Positions 29,877 to 37,745 of a DNA stretch of 39,667 bases are shown here, in pieces. The position numbers and the translations under genes were made by a program. Below the pieces are notes generated by a model, which saw only the letters and a program-made list of their open reading frames with translations, was not told the origin of the DNA and made no database searches. This stretch comes from DATBGO01 sp050011895 (GTDB taxonomy: Bacteria; Actinomycetota; Actinomycetes; Streptosporangiales; Streptosporangiaceae). The number at the start of each line of letters is the position of its first letter. The first letter of the stretch is position 1. The stretch is taken from assembly GCA_050011895.1 (NCBI GenBank), contig JBEKIF010000045.1:1-39667 (forward strand), written 5' to 3'.

Positions 29877-32264
29877 CTACCCGGCCCGAACGGTAGGACG
29901 CGGCGGCCGCTCGGCCGGGTCGGCGCCGCCGGCGTGCCTGCCATTGGCATGAGCGCCGGGTGTGGCCGCGCTGCGTGGTGTGACTCGCCACTGACGTTCG
30001 CCGGTAACCTCTTTGAGCTGGGCCACCCGGGCGATGAGATTCTTGAATTCACCGAACCACAGCATCGAGTGGATCGCGTAAAGCACGAACCATGCGCGGT
30101 GGCGTCGTATCCGGGGGTCGCCGAGCATGTAGGCGAAGATCGTCTGGGCACCCCCCGCGCTCAAGGTGAAGATTGACAGCAGGACGAACAGCGGTATCAG
30201 CCAGTTGAGGCGCCCGAGGCCGCCGTCACGCCAGGCGGTGAACCCGAGGATGGGGATCACCTGAACGGTCACCCAGGGGACCACCTGCGCCCAGCCGAGC
30301 AGGAACGCGGCGCCGAGCTTCTGGCGTCCGCTTAACCGGTCCGAGGTCAGTGCGGGCCGGAGGTGGCGCCGGGCGGTCTGGCTCCAGCCCTGCGCCCAGC
30401 GCATGCGCTGATGCCACAGCGCCCCCAGTGTGGTCGGGGCGAGTTCAGTCGAGACCAGACCCGGGTCAGACACGATGTTGAACCCGGCACGCAGGCTTCG
30501 CATGGACGCTTCGATGTCCTCGGTGAGCATGCGCTGCATCCTGATCTGCCGGAGGGCATCGCGTCGCCAATAGCCGTTGGAGCCACCGAAGATCCCGAAG
30601 CCGTGCAGCCGGGCGCGCCCGGGGTGGCTCACGGCATAGATGGTCTCGAACTCGACTGCGATCATGCGCGCGACCCATGACGCGTCCCCGTTGCGCACCA
30701 CGCAATGACCTTGCACAACGTCGTGGCCGTCGGACAGCCACCGCCACGCCCTCGAGAACGAGCCCTGCGCCGGGTGATGGTCGGCGTCAAAAATACCTAC
30801 GAACTCTCCCCGGACGTACGCTAAAGCAGCGTTGACGTTCTGGGCTTTCGACGTGCTGGCCTCGACCCGTAGCAGCAGCAGACGGGAATCGCGGGCGGCC
30901 AGCTCCTCCAGAGCGTCCTCGATGGGCAGCCGCTGCGGAGCGTTGTACGCCAGGATGACCTGGAAACCTCCCGGATAGTCCTGGCTAAGGAGGTGGGTCA
31001 CGGTGTCGACGATCGTGGCCGCCTCGTTGGGCAGGTAGGCGGCGATAATGGCGGTCGCAGGAGGGGACGGTCCCCCGCCCCCGGCGGGAACCTCGACCGC
31101 CCCCACGGCCTGGAAGCTCTCCATCCACAGGGCGGCTGCCGTGCAAGCCAGGGCTGCCGCCATCAATGGGTAGGTCACCGCCGTCAGGTCGAAACCGGCG
31201 TACCAGACCATCACGTAGACGATGAACGGCAGGCTGAGCAGCACCGCCATGGTGAAGACGACCTCAAGCGGGGAGCGCAGCCGCTCGACCAGCCACAGCA
31301 GCCGGTCACGTTTGGCGACGGGGACCGCCGGGCCGGCCAGCCCAAGCGAGAATCTCACCGGTACCAGATCCAGGTGCAGGCACGCATCCTGCAACGCGGT
31401 GTCGGCACGATCGCACAGCTCGCGTGTCGAAGCGGCGTGTGCGTAGGGGGCGTAGCCGATGACCGGGGTCATGCGCACCTGCTCACCGGCGACGTCGAGA
31501 ACGGCGCCCGCGACCCGCCGCGCCAGCCTCTCCAGGCGGCTGCGCGCCGCCACCGAATCGGTTTCGGGCATCAGCAACCAGAACCCGCCGCCGGCACGGG
31601 CACTGTGTTGCTCGAGAACCCCGGCGTCCAGGGCGAACAGCTCGTCGAACGCGGCGGCGACCGCTTGCTCGGCATGAGCCCCCAGCCGTTCGCGAAGCTG
31701 AGGCAGCTCGGCGACGCCGACCGCTGCCAGGACCCCGGGCCGCTGGGAGAGCTCAGCGCGCTGTAGCTCCCGGCCGATCTCCTCGCCCAGGCGCTGCGCT
31801 GCTACCGCCGGGCGACGCGGCGCGGCCGTCGGTGGTGACAGCCGGTGGAGCCGCGCGCGGATGTGATCGACCAGCTCCGCCGCGCCCACATCGGCCGGAA
31901 GGTAGTCTTCCCCGGCCGCCGGCCGGTCATCGTCGCTCCCTGCACCGAAGTCCCCGCCAGCGCTCTCCGGCCTGCCGATCACGACTACCGGGGGGCGGTT
32001 GCCGGACCGGGCGCGCAGCCGGTGGACCGCGCCATCGTCCGCCACATCATGGGTTTTGCCCTTTCCGATCACAACGAGGTCGGGCGCGAGGTCCGTCACC
32101 CGCTCTAGCGCATCGCGACCGCTAGCAGCCGAAATGATGGTCACCCCGGCAAGCTCGAGACTGGCCGCCGCCTGATGGGTGGCAGCGGTGCCACCAACGA
32201 TAAGGACCGAGGCGGGGTCAGCAGGGGCAGCGGACATGACAGGTACGCCGCTCTTCGGGCTCAT
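29877..32264 (-). CDS. BcsA-like glycosyltransferase 2 with N-terminal pseudo-receiver and degenerate GGDEF domains
   Basis: The 795-aa protein (ATG 32264, GAGGAG ribosome site) has four parts. Residues ~15-145 fold like a receiver (SVLIVGGTAATHQAAASLEL), but the phosphoacceptor strand is LVVIGKGK with no Asp. Residues ~165-320 look GGDEF-like (GVLAAVGVAELPQLRERLGA, GGGFWLLMPETDSVAARSRL, ELCDRADTALQDA), with GGGFW in place of GG(D/E)EF. After two helices comes the GT2 domain: AIIAAYLPNEAATIVDTVTH, DADHHP (~490), LTED (~583) and QRMRW (~617), the processive-synthase signature. Three to four C-terminal helices follow. The polymer is unknown; a cellulose- or glucan-type product is plausible. It sits between the LysM and acyltransferase genes. 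Confidence 0.88.
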   Translation of the reverse strand: MSPKSGVPVMSAAPADPASVLIVGGTAATHQAAASLELAGVTIISAASGRDALERVTDLAPDLVVIGKGKTHDVADDGAVHRLRARSGNRPPVVVIGRPESAGGDFGAGSDDDRPAAGEDYLPADVGAAELVDHIRARLHRLSPPTAAPRRPAVAAQRLGEEIGRELQRAELSQRPGVLAAVGVAELPQLRERLGAHAEQAVAAAFDELFALDAGVLEQHSARAGGGFWLLMPETDSVAARSRLERLARRVAGAVLDVAGEQVRMTPVIGYAPYAHAASTRELCDRADTALQDACLHLDLVPVRFSLGLAGPAVPVAKRDRLLWLVERLRSPLEVVFTMAVLLSLPFIVYVMVWYAGFDLTAVTYPLMAAALACTAAALWMESFQAVGAVEVPAGGGGPSPPATAIIAAYLPNEAATIVDTVTHLLSQDYPGGFQVILAYNAPQRLPIEDALEELAARDSRLLLLRVEASTSKAQNVNAALAYVRGEFVGIFDADHHPAQGSFSRAWRWLSDGHDVVQGHCVVRNGDASWVARMIAVEFETIYAVSHPGRARLHGFGIFGGSNGYWRRDALRQIRMQRMLTEDIEASMRSLRAGFNIVSDPGLVSTELAPTTLGALWHQRMRWAQGWSQTARRHLRPALTSDRLSGRQKLGAAFLLGWAQVVPWVTVQVIPILGFTAWRDGGLGRLNWLIPLFVLLSIFTLSAGGAQTIFAYMLGDPRIRRHRAWFVLYAIHSMLWFGEFKNLIARVAQLKEVTGERQWRVTPRSAATPGAHANGRHAGGADPAERPPRPTVRAG

Positions 32265-32326
32265 AGGGCTCCTCGGGGAAAGGGATGGGACGCCGCCGTC
32301 TGGCGGACACGCGCGCAGCAAGGCCG

Positions 32327-32689
32327 TTAGGGGGCGCCGCTAAGCTTCAGCCCGCCTTTGGTGATCGTGATGCGCTCGCCCGGGAGGATCAGGTTCGGGT
32401 TAGAACCGATGACCGGCTCATTGGCGGCATACAGCGCCCCGTACCCATGCAACTTGAACCACTCGGCGATTCCCGACAGCGTGTCGCCCGCCTTGACCGT
32501 GTAGGTGGCACTGGAACCGGCACGTGACTTCGCAGGCCGCAGGACCGTCCTAGCCGTCGGCATCGCCGTCGCGGCCGCGCGTGCCAGCCGCGCCGGGGAC
32601 GACGGCAGCGATGCGGCCACCGCGCTGCCCACGCCCAGAACGAGAATCCCCCCGGCCAGCACCGCAGCAACCAGCTTCGGCCTCATCAT
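32327..32689 (-). CDS. secreted LysM-domain protein
   Basis: This 120-aa protein begins MMRPKLVAAVLAGGILVLGV, a signal peptide ending near AVA. A Ser/Ala/Arg-rich linker follows, then one LysM domain: ATYTVKAGDTLSGIAEWFKL, ALYAANEPVIGSNPNLILPG and ERITI. LysM binds GlcNAc-containing polymers such as peptidoglycan. ATG 32689, with AGAAAGGCG upstream, is the start. The gene precedes the glycosyltransferase by 62 nt and is probably first in the LysM-GT2-acyltransferase operon. It may tether the polymer or act as a periplasmic scaffold. No catalytic domain is attached. Confidence 0.9.
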   Translation of the reverse strand: MMRPKLVAAVLAGGILVLGVGSAVAASLPSSPARLARAAATAMPTARTVLRPAKSRAGSSATYTVKAGDTLSGIAEWFKLHGYGALYAANEPVIGSNPNLILPGERITITKGGLKLSGAP

Positions 32690-33630
32690 GCGCCTTTCTA
32701 ACGATGGGACTGCTGCACAGCGACCCGCCTGGTGGCCAGGTATTCGGCGCGCCAGTGCCGCAGCGGCTTTCCCGGCCACCCAGGCGTCCCTCGACCGGGC
32801 TGGCTCCGCGCAGGGCCGCGAACGATACCCGCGCAGATGATGGCGAGGATGGCGACCGCGTTATGGCGGCTCGGCCGCGGCTGGCGCGCCAGTGCCTCCT
32901 GGTTCCGGGCCGAGACGATGACGACTGTCCCAAGCGGACGCCTGCGCCGCCCGCCGTAGCCAGCTAACGCCAGCGCTTCGCTGAGCGGGGTGCGAGCCGG
33001 CCGCCCTTGACGTGGGCAAGCGACAGCACGTGCCGACAGCACGTGCGATCTGGGCGGCACCGTTATGGTGGCGCAAGAGTCCGCTTCCCGTCCTAGTCAG
33101 GTGGTGGGCTCACGGTGCCGTTTCGGGTTGCCCCCCGGGACGGCACCACTGGCATGAGCACAATGTAATGCAGTGGTTACTCTCCATTAAGACGCTTCAC
33201 CTAACTGACTGGATTACCCGTGACAGGAAATCTCATCAATTCAGGACCGGCGCGGCCCACGCCGTGACCTATGGTCTTTCTCATACCCAGGCAAACCAGC
33301 GCATTGGCTCCGTATGGCCGGAGTTCCCGGCCACTGGTATGTCAGCCCGGAACGCACACATTCCGGCAATGCCGGACGTTACGGAGACTAATAGAGGTTA
33401 GATCAGAATGGCAGACATAGCCGCGGACGGCAGCCGGCCTGTTCGCTCAGCTCGGGAGACGGAGTTTCGAGCGCACGAGGGTCATTGTCCGGACTTGCCG
33501 GCCGAGAATTACCGGGGAAGCGCACAGCATGGACCGGCCGAAAGCGGCATGCCGAAAGGCCACGGCTGGCGCGCCCCGGCCACAACGGCAAACTAAGCCG
33601 GTGCCGAGCGCCTGCCACGCGGCTGCCAGG
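32690..33630. other. about 940 bp with no recognised gene, partly AT-rich and structured
   Basis: From 32690 to 33010 the DNA is GC-rich with no motif in any frame. From 33100 to 33410 it is distinctly AT-richer than the rest of the window. It contains tandem palindromes (33021-33046), a hairpin (ACCACTG 33145-33151 with CAGTGGT 33171-33177) and several short dyads around 33290-33370. A plus-strand frame of 62 aa (ATG 33408, MADIAADGSRPVRSARETEF) has a weak AGAGG and atypical codon use. The region probably includes the promoter of the LysM operon and may hold an RNA gene or acquired DNA. Confidence 0.5.
33021..33046 (+). promoter_or_regulatory. tandem 13-bp duplication carrying two GCACGTGC palindromes
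   Basis: CGACAGCACGTGC occurs at 33021-33033 and 33034-33046 without a gap. Each unit holds the perfect 8-bp palindrome GCACGTGC (33026-33033, 33039-33046), spaced 13 bp. Repeated palindromes upstream of the LysM-GT2-acyltransferase operon look like a paired operator for a dimeric regulator. The regulator is not known. Confidence 0.45.
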
Positions 33631-34581
33631 TCAGTCCGGCGGCCGGGTGGGCAGAAGGACGATCTTGCCCCGCAGGTGCCGCTCCTCCAGCTGCGTGTAC
33701 GCCTCCCGCACCTGCTCAAGCGGGTAGGTATCGGCGACCGGGACCGCTAGCTCGCCGGCCGCGACCAGGCCGGCCAGCTCGGATAGAACGGCGGCGGGAT
33801 CCGCGACCGCGGCGAGGCCTTCCATCTTGGCGCCGGTCCGCTGGGCGGCCGGCCAGTCGATGATCGTGTCGATCCGTTCCTTCGGCACGCCCAGCCCGAG
33901 GGCCAGGTCCACGTAACCACCGCCGAAACAGTCGATGAAGGCGTCAATGCCCTGCGGGACAGCGGCCTTCAGGCGGTCAGCCAGGTCCTCGCCGTAGGTC
34001 ACCGGGGTGACCCTGAGGAACGTCAGCCAGTCGGCGTTGGCCGGGCCGGCGATACCGATCACGGTGGCTCCGGCCCGCCGGGCGAGCTGGACGGCAACGG
34101 AGCCGACGCCGCCGGCCGCCGCGGACACCGCCACCGTCTCACCAGGCCTGGCGTTCACGGCCCGGACCGCCGACCACGCGGTGACGCCGGCCACGTACAG
34201 GGAACCGGCCGCTTCCCAGGAGATCCCGGGCGGCTTGGGTACGAGCTGGCCGACCGGAACGCTGACGGCCTCGGCGTGGCTGGCCCGTTCCTCCGTCCAG
34301 CCGATCACCTCGGCGCCCACGCGCACCGATGTCACTCCGTCACCAACCTCGGTCACGACACCGGCGAAGTCGCTGCCCTCGCCCTCGGGGAAGTGAGCGG
34401 GCCATCGGTCGTGCAGGAGTCCCGCCCTGATCGACGCCTCGCCGGGATTGATGGATGCCGCCACCACCTGCACGACGGCCCGGCCGGGGGCGGCCGCAGG
34501 CCAGGGGACCTCGACCAGCTGAAGCTCTTCCGTCCCGCCGTAACGCTCGAATCGCACCGCTCGCATCGTCTTCTCGGTCAT
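33631..34581 (-). CDS. MDR-family NADP-dependent oxidoreductase (quinone reductase-like)
   Basis: The 316-aa protein lacks zinc ligands and has the quinone oxidoreductase layout: MRAVRFERYGGTEELQLVEV, ASINPGEASIRAGLL, GSDFAGVVTEVGDGV, AAGSLYVAGVTAWSAV and the NADPH site VSAAAGGVGSVAVQLARRAG. The C-terminus has YPLEQVREAYTQLEERHLRG, then KIVL. These enzymes reduce quinones or enones using NADPH. The gene is single and minus-strand, divergent from the NUDIX gene. An inverted repeat around GCGGATC and GATCCGC (34600-34660) lies in the shared promoter region. Confidence 0.92.
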   Translation of the reverse strand: MTEKTMRAVRFERYGGTEELQLVEVPWPAAAPGRAVVQVVAASINPGEASIRAGLLHDRWPAHFPEGEGSDFAGVVTEVGDGVTSVRVGAEVIGWTEERASHAEAVSVPVGQLVPKPPGISWEAAGSLYVAGVTAWSAVRAVNARPGETVAVSAAAGGVGSVAVQLARRAGATVIGIAGPANADWLTFLRVTPVTYGEDLADRLKAAVPQGIDAFIDCFGGGYVDLALGLGVPKERIDTIIDWPAAQRTGAKMEGLAAVADPAAVLSELAGLVAAGELAVPVADTYPLEQVREAYTQLEERHLRGKIVLLPTRPPD

Positions 34582-34789
34582 GGCTGCTGCAACTAACCGG
34601 CCGGGCGGATCTGTTCCCTACTACCCTGGCGGTGCCCGCTCGGCGCCGATCCGCCGGGCGTGACGAGCCCCGGCCTCAGTTCCCTGTCGGCTGAGTAGCT
34701 ATAGGGTGAAGCCCCCAGACAGCGGGCGCTCGGCCGGCGGGTTCGAAGGCCCGCCCTGCCAAGCCAGTGAGCAGCAAGGGTGGCGCGCG

Positions 34790-35407
34790 ATGGTGGCCCG
34801 ATCTCCGGAGGGGGACCGGGAGGGTCTTGCGGCAAATCTCGCCGGATTCAGGCGCATCGCGGCGCCTCGGGCGGGCCTGAAGGCCGCGTCGGTCGCCGTC
34901 TGCATCGTGCTCCAGCAGGAGGTGCGCTCCCTGCTGATCACTAGACGAGCGCCCAATTTGCGTTCGCACCCTGGTCAGTACGCACTCCCCGGCGGAGCTC
35001 GCGACCCGGGCGAGTCCGTGCAGGACGCTGCCAGGAGGGAGCTGCGCGAGGAAACGGGCGTAGCGGTCGCGCCGGGCGACGTCCTCGGGGTACTCGATGA
35101 TTACGTCACCCGGTCTGGTTACCTGATGACTCCGGTGGTCGTCTGGGGCGGCCAGGTCAGCCCCGCGATGAGAGGGCCCGCATCCGAAGTCGCTCAGATC
35201 CACGTGATCCCGCTGGCCGACCTTGACGTCGCGCCCAGGCTGCTGCGCATTCCTGAATCCGAGTCGCCGGTCATCCAGCTGCCGCTCCTTGGCCGGCACC
35301 TCCATGCGCCGACCGCGGCGATCGTCTACCAGTTCTGCCAGGTGGCGCTGCACGGCCGCACGATCAGGGTGTCGCATTTCGAGCAGCCTGTATTCGCCTG
35401 GAAGTAA
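34790..35407 (+). CDS. NUDIX hydrolase (CoA/NDP-X pyrophosphatase-like)
   Basis: The 205-aa protein has a complete Nudix box: GGARDPGESVQDAARRELRE plus ETGV, matching G-x5-E-x7-REUxEExGU. It follows LLITRRAPNLRSHPGQYALP, where 'RSHPGQ.A.PGG' is the extra motif of CoA pyrophosphatases (the 'LRxHxGQVAFPGG' pattern). It probably hydrolyses CoA or related nucleotide diphosphate derivatives with Mg2+. ATG 34790 is preferred; an upstream in-frame start at 34706 adds 28 atypical residues. It is directly followed by a coding-like remnant that begins right after its stop. Confidence 0.88.
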   Translation: MVARSPEGDREGLAANLAGFRRIAAPRAGLKAASVAVCIVLQQEVRSLLITRRAPNLRSHPGQYALPGGARDPGESVQDAARRELREETGVAVAPGDVLGVLDDYVTRSGYLMTPVVVWGGQVSPAMRGPASEVAQIHVIPLADLDVAPRLLRIPESESPVIQLPLLGRHLHAPTAAIVYQFCQVALHGRTIRVSHFEQPVFAWK

Positions 35408-35575
35408 TTCAGCGGGATCGCAGCCCGCCACTACCGGGACGCCAAGATCACGGAGTTACTCGAGGACAGCGCGGAGGTCCAGCAGGTGACCATCGCCAGC
35501 CACGGTCCGCAGGACCTGTCCCGGTGGCCGGCCCCGGCTAGCCCGGCGGCTTCCCGCACCCCGCAGGTCAGCTAG
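35408..35575 (+). pseudogene. unrecognised coding remnant in frame behind the NUDIX stop
   Basis: The same frame as the NUDIX gene continues open after TAA to TAG 35573-35575 and reads GIAARHYRDAKITELLEDSA, EVQQVTIASHGPQDLSRWP. The text has the composition of a real protein (amphipathic helix, then beta strand) but no start codon or ribosome site. I do not recognise the family. It is likely the tail of a gene whose front is gone. Confidence 0.35.
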
Positions 35576-35656
35576 GGGCCGGATTCCGAGGCAGTCGCTC
35601 GGATCGCGGCCCCCCGCGCCGGACCGCAGGCGGCCGGGGTGAATTTTGGCCATATA

Positions 35657-35662
35657 TATAAT
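35657..35662 (+). promoter_or_regulatory. perfect TATAAT -10 box before the ABC operon
   Basis: TATAAT lies in an AT-rich patch (CATATATATAATGG, 35651-35664), rare in this window, 50 bp before the GTG of the ABC ATPase. No good -35 hexamer is seen at the normal distance. It is the likely promoter for the two exporter genes. Confidence 0.5.
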
Positions 35663-35711
35663 GGATCTAACGCAATAATGGATAGCAGATCATTTGGACG
35701 AAGGTAATTAT

Positions 35712-36707
35712 GTGGCCGGTACAGCGAACCTATTAGATGACGGGCTCAGCAGCGCACGCACAGCTCGCGCGCCGACAGCGCCCAGGAAGCTAACCCCTGA
35801 ACCCGTGATCCGGGTGCGCGGGCTGCGGATGTCGTATGGCGGCGCCGAAGCAGTGGCCGGCATCGACCTGGAGGTCTACCCAGGAGAGGTGTTCGCTTTC
35901 CTCGGACCGAACGGTGCGGGCAAGACTACGACCGTCGAGATCCTGGAAGGCTACCGGCGCCGCACTGCCGGGGACGTCTCCGTCCTTGGGCTCGACCCGA
36001 TCGGCGCGCGCGGTGACTGGCGGGCGCGCATCGGCGTCGTCTTGCAGGAATCCGCACCGGAGGCCGAGCTCACGGTCGAAGAGTGCGTCTCGCGCTATGC
36101 CGGCTACTACCCGAAGCCGCGGCCGGTTGCCGAGACGCTCGCCTTGGTGGGCCTGGCGGATCGTCCGGCCCTGAGGTGCCGCCGGCTGTCGGGCGGCCAG
36201 CGCAGGCGGCTTGACATGGCGCTGGCCCTCATCGGCGACCCCGAGCTGGTCTTCCTCGACGAGCCGACGACGGGGTTCGACCCCGCGGCACGGCGTTCGG
36301 CGTGGGACGTCATCGCCGGGTTACGGGATCTCGGAAAGACGATCTTCCTGACTACCCACTACCTGGAGGAAGCCGAGTACCTGGCGGACCGGATCGCGGT
36401 CATAACCGCAGGGCGCATCGTTGCCGAGGGCACCGCCGCCAGCCTCGGCGGACGTGACGTCCAAGCGTCCACCGTCAGCTTTACGTTGCCGGCCGGGGTA
36501 TCCGCGGCCGATCTGCCGCCCGCGGTGGCTGCCTGCCTGACCGGCCTTCCCGGCGGCAAGGTAGAGGCGTCAACCACGAGCCCGCTGCCGCTGCTCGGCG
36601 TCATGGCCGCCTGGGCGGAGGCACGCACGGTTGATCTTCCCGATCTTCAGGTGATCCGCCCGACGCTCGAGGAAATCTACCTGCAACTGACCGAGGAGTC
36701 CCGATGA
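35712..36707 (+). CDS. ABC exporter ATP-binding protein, DrrA type
   Basis: GTG 35712 with GAAGG 7 nt upstream begins a 331-aa ATPase. It has Walker A GPNGAGKTT, Q loop VVLQES, signature LSGGQRRRL, Walker B LVFLDEPTTGFD, and H loop TTHY. A ~100-residue C-terminal extension follows (VSFTLPAGVSAADLPPAVAA, LQVIRPTLEEIYLQLTEES), typical of the DrrA/multidrug-exporter ATPases (DUF4162-like). The start of the permease overlaps its stop by 4 nt (ATGA 36704-36707). Together they form a two-gene exporter for an unknown drug or lipid. No regulator gene is adjacent. Confidence 0.93.
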   Translation: MAGTANLLDDGLSSARTARAPTAPRKLTPEPVIRVRGLRMSYGGAEAVAGIDLEVYPGEVFAFLGPNGAGKTTTVEILEGYRRRTAGDVSVLGLDPIGARGDWRARIGVVLQESAPEAELTVEECVSRYAGYYPKPRPVAETLALVGLADRPALRCRRLSGGQRRRLDMALALIGDPELVFLDEPTTGFDPAARRSAWDVIAGLRDLGKTIFLTTHYLEEAEYLADRIAVITAGRIVAEGTAASLGGRDVQASTVSFTLPAGVSAADLPPAVAACLTGLPGGKVEASTTSPLPLLGVMAAWAEARTVDLPDLQVIRPTLEEIYLQLTEESR

Positions 36708-37516
36708 CCGCGGTGAGCCACAATGCCGTTGGCTCCGGGCAGCGGTTCTTCCACCTCGTGGTCCACGAGTTCCGGTATGATCTGCGCTGCTTCCGGCGCA
36801 ACACGCAGAGCCTGTTCTTCACTCTCATCCTGCCGGTGTTGTTCCTCGCGATTTTCGCCTCCGTGTTCCGCAACGCCAATGTCAAGGTGCCTGGCGGCCG
36901 CATCGGTGAGGCGGTCTATTACGTACCCGGCATCATCGCCTACGGGATCATCGCCGCCGCGTTCTCGAACCTGGTCGTGACGGTCGTCCGCATCCGCGAG
37001 GCAGGCACCTACAAGCGTCAGAGAGCCACGCCCCTTCCGGCCGGCGCCGTCATCATCGGACGCGCCCTGATCGGCGCGGTCACCGCCCTCGCCATCGCCG
37101 CCGTCCTTCTCGCCATCGGCTGGGCCGCCTACGGAGCATCCTTCCCCGGCCGCATGGCGCCAGCCGTTGCCCTCGACATCATCGTCGGCGCGCTAGCCTT
37201 CTGCTGCCTCGGCTTTGCCCTGACCACCGTCATCACCAGCGTCGACGCGGCCCTGCCCGGCACGCTGGCCATCGTCCTTCCGCTCTGCTTCATCTCCGGT
37301 GTCTTCATCCCCGCGGGCGAGCTGCCGAACTGGCTCATCAACATCGGTGCTGTCTTTCCCGTCCGTGCCCTGGCCGCCTCCCTCCTGGCGGCCTACAACC
37401 CGCACACGACTGGGGCCGGACTGAACTGGGGCGACCTGGCCGTCCTGGCAGCATGGGGTGGTGTCGGCTTCATCGTCGCCCTGCGCCGGTTCCGCTGGCT
37501 TCCTCGTAGCGGCTGA
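36704..37516 (+). CDS. ABC-2 type permease, DrrB type
   Basis: The 270-aa membrane protein has six helices. FFTLILPVLFLAIFASVF begins the first, and GIIAYGIIAAAFSNLVVTVV, REAGTYKRQRATPLPAGAVI (the 'REsGtlKRlratPlp' motif of ABC-2 permeases), LAFCCLGFALTTVI and FISGVFIPAGELPNWL follow. Its ATG overlaps the ATPase stop (ATGA), so translation is coupled. It forms the membrane channel of the exporter. No frameshift or truncation is seen. Confidence 0.92.
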   Translation: MTAVSHNAVGSGQRFFHLVVHEFRYDLRCFRRNTQSLFFTLILPVLFLAIFASVFRNANVKVPGGRIGEAVYYVPGIIAYGIIAAAFSNLVVTVVRIREAGTYKRQRATPLPAGAVIIGRALIGAVTALAIAAVLLAIGWAAYGASFPGRMAPAVALDIIVGALAFCCLGFALTTVITSVDAALPGTLAIVLPLCFISGVFIPAGELPNWLINIGAVFPVRALAASLLAAYNPHTTGAGLNWGDLAVLAAWGGVGFIVALRRFRWLPRSG

Positions 37517-37522
37517 CCGCCC

Positions 37523-37652
37523 GGCCTGCTGGACGGGCGCCGGGCCACCACGCACTGGCAGTGGGCGGCCGAGCTCGCGCGGCGCTATCCGTCGGTCGAC
37601 CACGCCGCAGGCCTACCGCCGCACCTTCAGCCAGCTCGGCTCCGTCACCTGA
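37523..37652 (+). pseudogene. GlxA-type (DJ-1/AraC) regulator scar with internal deletion
   Basis: Frame 37523-37600 reads GLLDGRRATTHWQWAAELAR plus RYPSVD. This is the conserved 'aGLLdGrraTtHw....elarryP.v' segment of the DJ-1/PfpI domain in GlxA-family regulators. Another frame, 37602-37652, reads TPQAYRRTFSQLGSVT and stops, matching the very end of the AraC HTH ('SPqaYRrtF'). About 170 residues between the two pieces are missing, and the frame shifts at the joint. It is a deletion scar directly behind the ABC exporter. Confidence 0.75.
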
Positions 37653-37681
37653 CCAGCCGCCTGGCGTCGGCAGGCGGCTGG
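37653..37681. terminator. 11-bp perfect hairpin
   Basis: CCAGCCGCCTG at 37653-37663 pairs with CAGGCGGCTGG at 37671-37681 around a 7-nt loop. It begins at the stop of the GlxA remnant and lies between the plus-strand ABC operon and the minus-strand secreted-protein gene. No T tract follows. Confidence 0.7.
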
Positions 37682-37685
37682 CCGC

Positions 37686-37723
37686 GCGGCCCGTCCCCGC
37701 CGGGGCGGGCGGGGACGGGCCGC
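37686..37723. terminator. 16-bp perfect hairpin, likely bidirectional terminator
   Basis: GCGGCCCGTCCCCGCC at 37686-37701 is the exact reverse complement of 37708-37723; the loop is 6 nt. It is the strongest stem seen in the window and sits between converging genes, 23 bp from the end of the secreted-protein gene. It follows another hairpin at 37653-37681. Confidence 0.85.
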
Positions 37724-37745
37724 GGTAGGGCGGGCTGAGGGCCGG

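Noticed and set aside
28820..30151. A 443-aa minus-strand frame overlapping the acyltransferase and glycosyltransferase genes
   Set aside because: It is an out-of-frame shadow of two well-supported genes on the same strand.
33270..33350. A possible c-di-GMP riboswitch, from CAGGCAAACC near 33288
   Set aside because: Only that short string fits; the second conserved block (GGGACGCAAAGCC) is missing on the same strand.
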